The position numbers were made by a program, and so were the translations under genes. From Clostridia bacterium (lineage in GTDB: Bacteria > Bacillota_A > Clostridia > Oscillospirales > CAG-272), in NCBI GenBank assembly GCA_017411885.1, contig JAFQPF010000130.1, positions 1-7,225 of the forward strand: DNA of 7,225 bases. The letters run 5' to 3'. Positions 1 through 6,639 of the stretch are shown in pieces. A model generated the notes under the pieces. That model was not told the DNA's origin. It did no database searches and saw only the letters and a program-made list of their open reading frames with translations. Numbering within the stretch: the stretch's first letter is position 1; each line of letters starts with the position of its first letter.

Positions 1-153
1 CTCCATGCTGTGTACGCTCCACGCGTCGGCCTTGCCCCAGCGGACGCTGCCGTTGATGGCGAGGGAAGAGGTCCACATCAGGTTAGCGCGGGCCTCGTAG
101 TTCTCGGGCTCCTTGAGGGCCATGGGACCATACTTGATGCAGGTCTTGAGCAT
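1..153 (-). CDS. Iron-containing alcohol dehydrogenase, internal fragment (YqhD/butanol dehydrogenase type)
   Basis: The minus strand reads 51 codons without a stop, including KYGPMALKEPENYEARANLM and SSLAING, and ends with WSVHSME at the window edge. I recognise this as the helical metal-binding domain of NAD(P)H-dependent iron alcohol dehydrogenases of the E. coli YqhD / clostridial butanol dehydrogenase group, which reduce aldehydes to alcohols in the cytoplasm. The family normally has about 385 residues; this piece corresponds to roughly residues 215-265 and stops just before the conserved HEL metal-ligand region. Homology ends abruptly near base 145-153: upstream codons read FII, and the DNA then becomes galT on the other strand. 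The segment has about 63% G+C, against about 42% just to the right, and uses mostly C/G-ending codons, unlike every other gene here. It therefore probably comes from a different genome (chimeric contig) or from a recombination event. The family call is confident; the biological context is not. Confidence 0.8.
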   Translation of the reverse strand, partial: MLKTCIKYGPMALKEPENYEARANLMWTSSLAINGSVRWGKADAWSVHSME

Positions 154-155
154 TA
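145..155. other. Chimeric junction between two unrelated truncated genes
   Basis: Recognisable alcohol dehydrogenase sequence (minus strand) ends here and recognisable GalT sequence (plus strand) begins here, with at most a few shared bases (around cttgagca). Base composition changes at the same point: 91 of 144 bases are G or C to the left, against 51 of 120 at 181-300 (hand counts). No inverted repeats, target duplication or transposase are visible. A metagenome assembly or library chimera is the simplest reading; a true illegitimate recombination cannot be excluded from sequence alone. Confidence 0.75.
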
Positions 156-651
156 TAATGAAAACTGCGAATGTATCTTCTGCCGTATGAATAAGGAGGA
201 GAGTGAGTTTAAGCAGAGAGTTATCTGCGAAAACGAGGACTTTATTGCATACATCCCGTTCTTTGCGGATTACGCTTACGGAATTTATATCAGCGCAAAG
301 AAGCATAAGCAGTACATAACAGATTTTACCGAAAGCGAAAGAAAGAACCTCGGTATCATTATGAGAAATATCGTGGGAATGTACGATAATATCTTTGATT
401 TCAATTTCCCCTATATGATGTGTATGCATAACGCGCCTGTCAATCTTGACGACGAAAAGCATAAGGATTTTGATAAGTATACCCACTTCCACGTTGAGTA
501 TTATCCGCCGCTTCGCGATTCCAATAAGCAGCAGTTCCAGGCGTCTAGCGAAACGGGCGTATGGGCTCACTGCAACCCGACGGCACCCGAGGAAAAGGCT
601 GCCGAGATGCGCGAGGCACTCAAGCGCTATCTTGCAAAAATAAATAAGTAA
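145..651 (+). CDS. galT: Galactose-1-phosphate uridylyltransferase, C-terminal half (5' truncated)
   Basis: GalT transfers UMP between UDP-glucose and galactose-1-phosphate in the Leloir pathway (cytoplasm). About 168 residues of the C-terminal HIT-fold domain are present. Visible are CIFC, then RVICENEDFIAYIPFFADYA, KKHK, FPYMMCMHNAP and FHVEYYPPLR, which match the E. coli GalT run from VPYWAAWPFE through HAHFYPP. The C-x2-C pair, the His of KKHK and the His of FHVE resemble the second metal site of GalT-like enzymes. The N-terminal domain with the catalytic HPH motif is absent because the gene is cut at the junction near base 150. An open frame continues left to a GTG at base 10, but those roughly 45 residues are antisense to an alcohol dehydrogenase and are not GalT. 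The gene ends TAA at 649-651. The next gene starts 15 bp later, so the two are likely co-transcribed. As it stands the product cannot be a working enzyme. Confidence 0.85.
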   Translation, partial: LEHYNENCECIFCRMNKEESEFKQRVICENEDFIAYIPFFADYAYGIYISAKKHKQYITDFTESERKNLGIIMRNIVGMYDNIFDFNFPYMMCMHNAPVNLDDEKHKDFDKYTHFHVEYYPPLRDSNKQQFQASSETGVWAHCNPTAPEEKAAEMREALKRYLAKINK

Positions 652-666
652 GCGGAGGAAAGTATT

Positions 667-1473
667 ATGCCGATAAGATTTCTTTTACCGGGCGGAGTTC
701 ATAAGGTACTTACTATGAGCTATGACGACGGAAACTATGATGGTGACAAGAAGCTCGTACAGATTTTCAACAAATACGGAATAAAGGCAAGCTTCCACCT
801 TAACGGACACAATTATCTGCCCGGAGGCTGGGCTTACGATAAGCTTGATGAATTAAAAGAGCTTTATAAGGGACACGAGGTTTCGATGCACGCGTTCACG
901 CATCCTTTCCTTGAGCGTCTTCCCAAGTCCGAGGTAATATATGAAATGCAAAAGGACCGCGAATCGCTTGAAGCCTTTGCAGGCTATCCTGTGCGCGGAA
1001 TGTCATACCCTTTCGGTACACATAGCAAGCAGGTGCGCGACGTGCTTGAAATGCTTGATATAAAGTATTCAAGAACCACTCACGCAACTAACGGCTTTAA
1101 CTTCCCGGAAAACTTCCTTGAATGGCATCCGACATGTCATCATAAGGGCGATATATTCAAAAAGCTTGAGGATTTTGAAAATATCACAAGAAACGAGATA
1201 TATATGCTCTATATTTGGGGACATTCTTATGAGTTTAACCAGGAGAACACCACATTTACCTGGGAAGAAATGGAAAGCTTCTGTGAAAAGGCAAGCAAGC
1301 TTGAGGACACCTGGTTTGCAACAAATATAGAGATATATGACTACGTAACAGCGATGAAGCGTATCGAAATATCGGCAGACAGGAAAATGTTCTACAACCC
1401 GAGCGCAATATCGGTATGGGTAGACGCATACGGCGAAAAGATAGAATTAAAGCCCGGCGTGACCAAGATTTAA
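667..1473 (+). CDS. Polysaccharide deacetylase (NodB) family protein, cytoplasmic
   Basis: This 268-residue protein belongs to the NodB-fold carbohydrate esterase 4 superfamily, which removes N- or O-acetyl groups from sugars using a Asp-His-His metal site. Motif 1 is SYDDG (18-22; D20 likely base, D21 metal ligand). Motif 2 is HAFTHP (H75 and H79 as metal ligands). Motif 3 is RGMSYPFG (110-117), and a late GHSYEF (185-190) probably supplies the catalytic His (H186). There is no signal peptide or membrane segment, unlike peptidoglycan and chitin deacetylases, so it should act inside the cell on a soluble sugar or not be a deacetylase in the usual sense. The last 35 residues look like a small beta-rich tail outside the NodB core. 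The ATG is well supported by GGAGG at 654-658, 8 nt upstream. The gene follows galT by 15 bp and ends just before a strong hairpin. The substrate is unknown; the link to galactose metabolism rests on context only. Confidence 0.85.
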   Translation: MPIRFLLPGGVHKVLTMSYDDGNYDGDKKLVQIFNKYGIKASFHLNGHNYLPGGWAYDKLDELKELYKGHEVSMHAFTHPFLERLPKSEVIYEMQKDRESLEAFAGYPVRGMSYPFGTHSKQVRDVLEMLDIKYSRTTHATNGFNFPENFLEWHPTCHHKGDIFKKLEDFENITRNEIYMLYIWGHSYEFNQENTTFTWEEMESFCEKASKLEDTWFATNIEIYDYVTAMKRIEISADRKMFYNPSAISVWVDAYGEKIELKPGVTKI

Positions 1474-1485
1474 GAGAATAAAACT

Positions 1486-1517
1486 AAATGAGCGTGAGTA
1501 AAAACTCACGCTCATTT
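1486..1517. terminator. Bidirectional intrinsic terminator between convergent operons
   Basis: A perfect 14-bp inverted repeat (1486-1499 pairs with 1504-1517) has a 4-nt AAAA loop. It lies 12 bp after the deacetylase stop codon. Its right arm contains the TGA stop (1512-1514) of the converging hydrolase gene. In the minus direction the stem is followed by a T-rich stretch (agttttattc), as expected for a Rho-independent terminator. In the plus direction the T run is short (TTT, then CC), so termination that way may be weaker. Confidence 0.85.
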
Positions 1518-2606
1518 CCATTCAAAGATGCGGTCAAATTCAAACAGGCGGCGTACAAGCTCTGAAAGCTTGTCGCGCGTGTTTTTGTCGATGTGGTTTA
1601 TAGACCGTATTATACTCGTAAGATTTTTCGCCTTGCTCGCGTTAAGGTCGGAAAGCGTTTTCGCGCCGGTCGATTCGAGCACTTCGAAAAGCACGTCGGT
1701 CGCGTGACGTCGTTCTTCGTACGACATCGATGCTATCCATTCGCCAAGCACTCTGTCGGTATGCTTGCTGAAGCTTGAACGGTCGTCGGTCTTTATAAAT
1801 TCCCGCCCTCTTATTACCCAGGAAAAGGGATCGTGCTGCCACAGAGTGTTCTGAAAGCTTTTTACGATCATATACGATTCGCTGTGCTCAAGAAGCATTC
1901 CGACAACCGAGGACTCGGGAACAAAGGTGAAAAGTCTTTCCTCGATCGCCTTGTATTCGGGCTTTTCCGTGATCCTTTCTTCAAAGCCGGGACCGTCGTT
2001 ATTATATGCCGCGATGATGCGCCTTTGTATACGCGCAGGCGCGTTTACCGCCGCCCATATAGCAAGGTTTCCACCCTTGGAGTGACCGCCTACACGAATC
2101 TTTCCGCGCCTTGCGTGCGCTATATCAATAAGATAATCAAGCGCGCTAACCTGCGCGGGTACGGGTGCGGCGAAGCTCATATTGAAGTTTTCTTTCCAGC
2201 CAACAAGCGTGTCATCGGTTCCGCGAAAGGCGATGAAAAGAGTCCTGTCGGGCAACAGAAAGGTTACCGCCGAAAACTGAATGCCAAGCGTGGGATCTAT
2301 CTTATCGACGTAGGAGCATAGCATTATTTCGCTAAAGCGGGGCGTTTTAGCCGCGCGCTTCATAAAATCGCAGGTCTGATCGGGTATGATAAGCCCGAGC
2401 TCCTGCCTGTCGCGTGACATAGCCGTAAGCCTGCGCTCAGCCTCTGCAAGAGATATCTGACCTCCGCCCGGCTCGGTCGGTACCACACCCGAAAAATCGA
2501 TATATGAAAGTACAGACAATACGAGATTATCCACCTCGTTAAAGCCGTCAATATCAAAGGTGAGATCTCCGCGCCAGTCAAGATAATCAAAAACGTTGTT
2601 GTTCAT
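1512..2606 (-). CDS. DUF2974 (Mbeg1-like) alpha/beta hydrolase
   Basis: This 364-residue protein is recognisable as a DUF2974 alpha/beta hydrolase, a lipase-like family common in Firmicutes whose substrates are mostly uncharacterised. It opens with the family-typical NVFDYLDWRGDLTF and includes FIAFRGTDDTLVGWKENFNM (124-143). The nucleophile elbow is GGHSKGGN (173-180, G-x-S-x-G, S176), followed by YNNDGPGF (201-208, D204 the likely acid) and WQHDPFSW (256-263, H258 the likely catalytic His). The triad assignment is inferred from motif order. No signal peptide or transmembrane segment is seen, so the protein is probably cytoplasmic. The start is ATG at 2604-2606 with GGGGGA at 2610-2615, rather close (4 nt). 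The gene lies 60 bp downstream of the branching enzyme gene on the same strand, so an operon is likely although no function connects them. The stop codon sits inside the terminator hairpin. The family call is strong; substrate and role are unknown. Confidence 0.85.
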   Translation of the reverse strand: MNNNVFDYLDWRGDLTFDIDGFNEVDNLVLSVLSYIDFSGVVPTEPGGGQISLAEAERRLTAMSRDRQELGLIIPDQTCDFMKRAAKTPRFSEIMLCSYVDKIDPTLGIQFSAVTFLLPDRTLFIAFRGTDDTLVGWKENFNMSFAAPVPAQVSALDYLIDIAHARRGKIRVGGHSKGGNLAIWAAVNAPARIQRRIIAAYNNDGPGFEERITEKPEYKAIEERLFTFVPESSVVGMLLEHSESYMIVKSFQNTLWQHDPFSWVIRGREFIKTDDRSSFSKHTDRVLGEWIASMSYEERRHATDVLFEVLESTGAKTLSDLNASKAKNLTSIIRSINHIDKNTRDKLSELVRRLFEFDRIFEWK

Positions 2607-2666
2607 AAATCCCCCATATTATATAAGAGTCCTTAACAGTATACGCAATAAAGGATTAAGGGATAA

Positions 2667-4634
2667 TCATTCAACCTTAATAAGCACTGCCGCACAGCGT
2701 GGCGCAAGCGCAAGCCTGCCCTTGTTTACAGTACGAGCCTTAAGCCTTGACTTGCCGCCGAATTTGCTGTCGTCTGAGTTTAAGAGTACACGGTATTTGC
2801 CGTCATTTTCAGGCAGCGTAAATTCCTGAGTTTTCCAGGTGTGGAAATTGAAGAGGAATACAAGCCCACCGCGTGTGTAGGATAAGAGCTTATTATCGTT
2901 GTGAATGGTAAGAAGCCGTGATCCTCCCGAAAGCACGGGATGCTTTTTGAGTAAGCTTATCATAGCGTTGTCAAAGCTGTTCAGGTACTCATATTTAAGG
3001 TCGGGATTATCTACAAGACTCCATTGGCGTCTTGCGTATTTGCCCGAATCTCCGTTGCCCTCGCGCGGGAAATCTATCCATTCGGGGTGACCGAATTCGT
3101 TGCCCATAAAGTTAAGGTAGCCTTCACCCGCAAGAGAGGAGCTTACAAGCCTGAAAAGCTTGTGGTAATCCATAGCGCGGTCGATTATCTCACTTTCGCT
3201 TTCCTTGCTCATATGGGTATACATTTCCTTGTCTGCAAGGCGGAAGATTATAGTTTTGTCGCCGACAAGTGCCTGATCGTGCGATTCAAGATATCCGATA
3301 TTCTTTTCCATCGGGCGTCTTGTGGTAAGCTCGTACCAGAGCGCGTCCATATTCCAATCCTCGTCGCGCTGAGTTTCAAGCATCTTTATAAAATGATCGG
3401 GCACACCCATAGCAAGACGGTAGTCAAAGCCGATGCCGCCCTCACTTATAGGCAAGCACATACCCGGCATACCGCTCATATCCTCAGCAATAGTAATAGC
3501 GTTAGGGTTGAGCGTGTGAATAAGCTCGTTTGCAAGCTGGAGATAGGTCACAGCCTCTGTGTCGGTGTTAAGACTGAAATATTTTTCATACCTGTCAAAG
3601 GAGCATTCAAGTCCGTGATTGTGATAAAGCATAGAGGTAACGCCGTCAAAGCGGAAGCCGTCGAAGTGGAACTCGTCTATCCAATACTTTATGTTTGAAA
3701 GTAAGAAGTGAAGCACCTCGTTTTTGCCGTAGTTAAAAAGCCTCGTGCCCCATGCGCTGTGGTAACCGCGCTCACCCTCGTGGAAGTATTGATAGCTTGT
3801 TCCGTCAAATTCGGAAAGTCCCTCAACGCTGTTGATAGCCGCGTGCGAATGGATTATGTCAAGAAGCACAAAGATGCCGTTTTTGTGAGCCGTGTTGATA
3901 AGATTCTTAAGCTCGTCGGGAGTACCGAAGCGCGAGGAGGGAGCAAAGAAATTAGCCACCTGATATCCGAAGGAGGCGTAATACGGATGCTCCATAACCG
4001 CCATTATCTGAATGCAGTTGTAACCGTCCTTTTTTATACGCGGAAGTACCTTTTCGCAAAACTCGTTGTAGGTGCCGATGCTTTCGTCCTCGTTGGACAT
4101 ACCGATGTGACACTCGTATATAAGAGGAGTGTCGCATTTTTTCTTTTTGAAAAAGCTTTTATCGGTCCACTTGAATTTTTCTTCAGGGTCCCATATCTGA
4201 CCGCAGAAGCTTCCGTCTGTCCAGCTTTGCGTTACCCTGTTCATATATGCAGGGATACGGTCAAGCACGCGTGAATTTGATACGAACTTGACTCTGACGT
4301 TCTGACCGTGCTTCAGAGTATCGGGCGCAAGCTTTATTTCAAAGTTTCCGTCACCGATATTCTCCATCATACCGAAATGCTCGTCCCAGTTGTTGAAGTC
4401 GCCGACAAGTGCCGCCTCGCTTGCTGCAGGCGCCCATTCGCGGTATATCCAGCCGTTTTGCGTTTTGTGGATGCCGTAATACAGGTGGCCGTTAGCAAAA
4501 TCGGACAGAGTCGGAGCACTTTTAAGAAGCTGCTTTTTTTTGCGCTCATAGTTTTGCATTCTCAGTCTGAGGTCGGCTTCAAAGGGAGCAAGCCCTTTAT
4601 CTATTTTAAGAATTCCAAGTTTTTTTCGTGCCAT
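2667..4634 (-). CDS. glgB: 1,4-alpha-glucan branching enzyme, eukaryote-like GH13_8 type
   Basis: This 655-residue enzyme cuts alpha-1,4-glucan chains and re-attaches them by alpha-1,6 bonds during glycogen synthesis. The order is an N-terminal helix (about 1-40), a CBM48-like domain (about 55-150, GWIYREWAPAASEAALVGDF), the GH13 barrel (about 170-545) and a C-terminal beta domain. All catalytic motifs are present: DIIHSH (259-264), GFRFDGVTSM with nucleophile D330, TIAEDMSGMP with acid/base E384, and ESHDQ with D453. Runs such as FDGVTSMLYHNHG, ESHDQALVGDK and GYLNFMGNEFGHPEWIDFPR closely resemble human GBE1 and plant branching enzymes rather than E. coli GlgB. I chose ATG 4632-4634 because family homology begins there and GGAAAGG (4643-4649) lies 8 nt upstream. 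A longer frame from TTG at 4703 has no SD and adds 23 residues without family likeness. The gene is probably the first of a two-gene operon with the DUF2974 hydrolase. Confidence 0.93.
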   Translation of the reverse strand: MARKKLGILKIDKGLAPFEADLRLRMQNYERKKKQLLKSAPTLSDFANGHLYYGIHKTQNGWIYREWAPAASEAALVGDFNNWDEHFGMMENIGDGNFEIKLAPDTLKHGQNVRVKFVSNSRVLDRIPAYMNRVTQSWTDGSFCGQIWDPEEKFKWTDKSFFKKKKCDTPLIYECHIGMSNEDESIGTYNEFCEKVLPRIKKDGYNCIQIMAVMEHPYYASFGYQVANFFAPSSRFGTPDELKNLINTAHKNGIFVLLDIIHSHAAINSVEGLSEFDGTSYQYFHEGERGYHSAWGTRLFNYGKNEVLHFLLSNIKYWIDEFHFDGFRFDGVTSMLYHNHGLECSFDRYEKYFSLNTDTEAVTYLQLANELIHTLNPNAITIAEDMSGMPGMCLPISEGGIGFDYRLAMGVPDHFIKMLETQRDEDWNMDALWYELTTRRPMEKNIGYLESHDQALVGDKTIIFRLADKEMYTHMSKESESEIIDRAMDYHKLFRLVSSSLAGEGYLNFMGNEFGHPEWIDFPREGNGDSGKYARRQWSLVDNPDLKYEYLNSFDNAMISLLKKHPVLSGGSRLLTIHNDNKLLSYTRGGLVFLFNFHTWKTQEFTLPENDGKYRVLLNSDDSKFGGKSRLKARTVNKGRLALAPRCAAVLIKVE

Positions 4635-4648
4635 AAAGTACGCCTTTC

Positions 4649-4665
4649 CGCCGCTGACAGCGGCG
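4649..4665 (-). promoter_or_regulatory. GC-rich hairpin abutting the glgB ribosome binding site
   Basis: In the glgB leader (minus strand) CGCCGCT and AGCGGCG form a perfect 7-bp stem around a 3-nt loop. It stands out in an otherwise A/T-rich leader. The base of the stem shares its last base with the GGAAAGG SD (4643-4649), so folding could hinder or tune ribosome access. The stem is real in the sequence; a regulatory role is inference. Confidence 0.4.
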
Positions 4666-4741
4666 AGTTGATTTTCTGTTTTGTTTTCAATAGTATAACT
4701 CAAAAAAAGAACAAAAATAAGCGAAAAATCTCTATACTTTT

Positions 4742-4770
4742 ATTTTATCACAATTATGTGTATAAATCAA
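4742..4770 (-). promoter_or_regulatory. Predicted promoter for glgB
   Basis: Read on the minus strand, TTGATT (4765-4770) is a -35 candidate and TAAAAT (4742-4747) a -10 candidate. The spacer is 17 bp and TGA directly precedes the -10, an extended -10 pattern. It lies about 108 bp upstream of the chosen glgB ATG, which would give a leader of about 100 nt containing the GC-rich hairpin. It is near-mirror to the exporter promoter on the other side. Confidence 0.65.
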
Positions 4771-4803
4771 GAGTGCCAAAATGTGAAAATTCTGTGATTA
4801 TTC

Positions 4804-4831
4804 TTGATTTGTGGCATTATTGTGATATAAT
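4804..4831 (+). promoter_or_regulatory. Predicted promoter for the ABC exporter gene
   Basis: TTGATT (4804-4809) and a consensus TATAAT (4826-4831) are separated by 16 bp, and TGA immediately precedes the -10 (extended -10). It lies about 30 bp upstream of the exporter ATG, so the 5' leader would be only about 25 nt, just enough to include the SD at 4850-4855. Confidence 0.7.
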
Positions 4832-4862
4832 TAAAGGGCAATATATTAAAGAGGATAAGGTT

Positions 4863-6623
4863 ATGGAAGAAAATCAGAGAAAAATGGGAATAATCAAGCT
4901 GCTCAGACGCTTTTTGCCCTATTACAAAAAATACAGTCACATCGTGGTGCTTGATCTGTTCTGCGCCGCGCTTACGACTCTTTGTGAGCTTGTGCTTCCG
5001 CTTATAGTCAAGGTGATAACAAGAACGGCGAGCGAAAATATTTCGGCTCTTACCGTGTCGCTTATATTAAGATGCACTGTGGCGTATCTTATATTGCGTA
5101 TAATCGATGCAGTCGCGTATCATTATATGGCAACAGTCGGGCATATTATGGGAACAAGGCTTGAAACAGATATGCGCCGCGATTTCTTCTCACATTTGCA
5201 AAAGCTTTCGTTTTCATATTTTGATAACACCAAGATAGGTTCGCTTATGTCGCGTATCACAAGCGACCTTTTCGACGTGACCGAATTTTCGCACCACTGT
5301 CCCGAGGAATTTTTTATAGCGGGCATAAAGATAGTATGCTCGTTTATAATTCTTTGCGCAACGAGTGTTCCGCTTACACTTATCGTTTTTGCCGTAATTC
5401 CTGTTATGATAGCTGTGCTCGTGCCGTTTAATCGCAAAATGAGAAGCGGCTTTAAGGAATCGCGCAAGAAGGTCGCAATACTCAATTCCCAGATCGAGGA
5501 CAGCCTTCTCGGTATCCACGAGGTAAAGGCGTTTGCCAACGAGGAGCTTGAAAAGGAAAAATTTGAAGACGGAAACGTAAGCTTCCTTAATACAAAGAAG
5601 AAGGTCTACAAATATATGGGCGGCTTTCAGGCTTCCACCAGATTTTTTGACGGACTTTCTTATATCGTAGTTGTTTGCGCCGGTGCGCTGTTTATGAGAG
5701 CAGGAAAGATCGACGCGGCGGATTTTATCGCGTATCTCTTGTACGTCACGACTCTGCTTACAAGTGTAAGGAGAATAGTCGAATTCGCAGAGCAGTTCCA
5801 ACGCGGTATGACCGGTATCGAACGCTTTGCCGAGATTATGGATATTGAGCCGGATATTACCGATAAAAAGGATGCGCAGGTGCTTGAAAATGTCAAGGGA
5901 GATATTGATATTGATAATATCACCTTTTCCTATTCGGACGGCGGAGCAAGGGTCATAAGCGATCTTACGATCAATATAAAGGCAGGAGAGAATATCGCGC
6001 TTGTCGGACCGTCGGGCGGCGGAAAGACCACGCTTTGCTCGCTGTTACCTCGTTTTTATGACCTTGATTCGGGTACAATAAAGATCGACGGCAAGGATAT
6101 AACGACTCTTACGCTTGATTCACTCAGACACAATATCGGCATCGTAAATCAGAACGTATACCTCTTTTCAAGTACGGTAAAGGAAAATATCGCCTACGGT
6201 AAAAAGGATGCTACAGACGAAGAAATAATCGCGGCGGCAAAGCTTGCAGGCGCACACGAGTTTATAGAAAAGCTCCCCGAGGGGTACGACACCTATGTCG
6301 GTGAGCGTGGAGTAAAGCTTTCGGGCGGTCAGAAGCAGAGAATATCCATCGCGCGTGTGTTCCTTAAAAATCCGCCGATACTTATTCTTGACGAGGCAAC
6401 AAGCGCGCTTGATAACGAAAGCGAAAGACTTGTGCAGTCCTCACTTGAAGCGCTTGCGCGCGGAAGAACGGTCATTACCATCGCACACCGTCTTACGACT
6501 ATCAAGAATGCTGACCGCATCATAGTGCTTGACGAAAGCGGCATACGTGAAGAGGGAAATCACGAGCAGCTTATTAACAAGGGCGGTCTGTATTCGGAGC
6601 TTTATAAGCTTTATTCAAGATAA
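4863..6623 (+). CDS. ABC exporter, fused transmembrane and ATP-binding domains (MsbA/LmrA-like)
   Basis: This 586-residue membrane protein is a half-transporter of the type IV (ABCB-like) exporter fold, which must pair with itself or a partner to move a substrate out using ATP. About six membrane segments lie near residues 26-50, 62-84, 150-170, 172-189, 263-280 and 285-302. The nucleotide-binding domain starts at about 345, with Walker A GPSGGGKTT (382-390), Q-loop Q430, signature LSGGQ (486-490), Walker B ILILD (506-510), catalytic E511 and H-loop H542. All are intact, so a working homodimer is plausible. There is no peptidase domain. I chose ATG 4863 because AGAGGA (4850-4855) lies 7 nt upstream and the protein starts with the usual cytoplasmic RRFLPYYKKY. 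The frame stays open far upstream, but that part is antisense to glgB. No second half-transporter is adjacent. The substrate (drug, lipid or peptide) cannot be told. Confidence 0.93.
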   Translation: MEENQRKMGIIKLLRRFLPYYKKYSHIVVLDLFCAALTTLCELVLPLIVKVITRTASENISALTVSLILRCTVAYLILRIIDAVAYHYMATVGHIMGTRLETDMRRDFFSHLQKLSFSYFDNTKIGSLMSRITSDLFDVTEFSHHCPEEFFIAGIKIVCSFIILCATSVPLTLIVFAVIPVMIAVLVPFNRKMRSGFKESRKKVAILNSQIEDSLLGIHEVKAFANEELEKEKFEDGNVSFLNTKKKVYKYMGGFQASTRFFDGLSYIVVVCAGALFMRAGKIDAADFIAYLLYVTTLLTSVRRIVEFAEQFQRGMTGIERFAEIMDIEPDITDKKDAQVLENVKGDIDIDNITFSYSDGGARVISDLTINIKAGENIALVGPSGGGKTTLCSLLPRFYDLDSGTIKIDGKDITTLTLDSLRHNIGIVNQNVYLFSSTVKENIAYGKKDATDEEIIAAAKLAGAHEFIEKLPEGYDTYVGERGVKLSGGQKQRISIARVFLKNPPILILDEATSALDNESERLVQSSLEALARGRTVITIAHRLTTIKNADRIIVLDESGIREEGNHEQLINKGGLYSELYKLYSR

Positions 6624-6639
6624 GATTATACGCGTGGTA

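Larger units (their letters stand above)
4737..4836. repeat. Imperfect inverted repeat of two divergent promoters, with TGTGA repeats
   Basis: The arms 4737-4770 and 4804-4836 point away from each other. They share TTGATTT at the -35, ATTGTGATA leading into the -10, and AAAG just after it. The pentamer TGTGA occurs at 4782-4786, 4793-4797 and 4821-4825 on the plus strand and at 4748-4752 on the minus strand. The similarity goes beyond what two unrelated -35/-10 pairs need, so shared control or duplication is possible. No known operator is recognised. Confidence 0.5.

Noticed and set aside
10..144. N-terminal extension of the GalT frame from GTG 10, giving an apparent new N-terminal domain
   Set aside because: These codons are the antisense of a clear alcohol dehydrogenase segment; the peptide is low-complexity Gly/Ala/Val-rich and has no GalT likeness or SD.
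1833..2321. Plus-strand open frame of 162 codons across the DUF2974 gene
   Set aside because: It is a shadow frame; the minus strand has the conserved hydrolase motifs, and the plus frame is a basic, low-quality peptide.
2618..2645. Possible internal promoter for the DUF2974 gene (TTGCGT with TATATA or TATAAT on the minus strand)
   Set aside because: Transcription would start at or within the SD at 2610-2615, leaving no usable leader; co-transcription with glgB is simpler.
2626..2660. CCTTAA/TTAAGG inverted repeat between glgB and the DUF2974 gene as a terminator
   Set aside because: The stem is only 6 bp and A/T-rich, with a loop of about 18 nt and no following T run.
3024..4274. Plus-strand open frames of 188-224 codons across the branching enzyme gene
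   Set aside because: They are antisense shadows of glgB with no recognisable domain; the minus strand carries all catalytic motifs.
4533..4541. A-AAA-AAG slippery heptamer early in glgB (minus strand) as a programmed frameshift site
   Set aside because: It simply encodes a Lys run near residues 32-34; the zero frame is the full-length enzyme, and no benefit or stimulatory structure is evident.
4635..4703. TTG start for the branching enzyme (23 extra residues)
   Set aside because: There is no SD upstream of the TTG, and the extra residues include the GC-rich hairpin and have no family similarity; ATG at 4634 has an SD and matches the family start.
4308..4862. Long upstream extension of the ABC exporter frame
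   Set aside because: It runs antisense through glgB and its promoter region; the SD and promoter both support the ATG at 4863.
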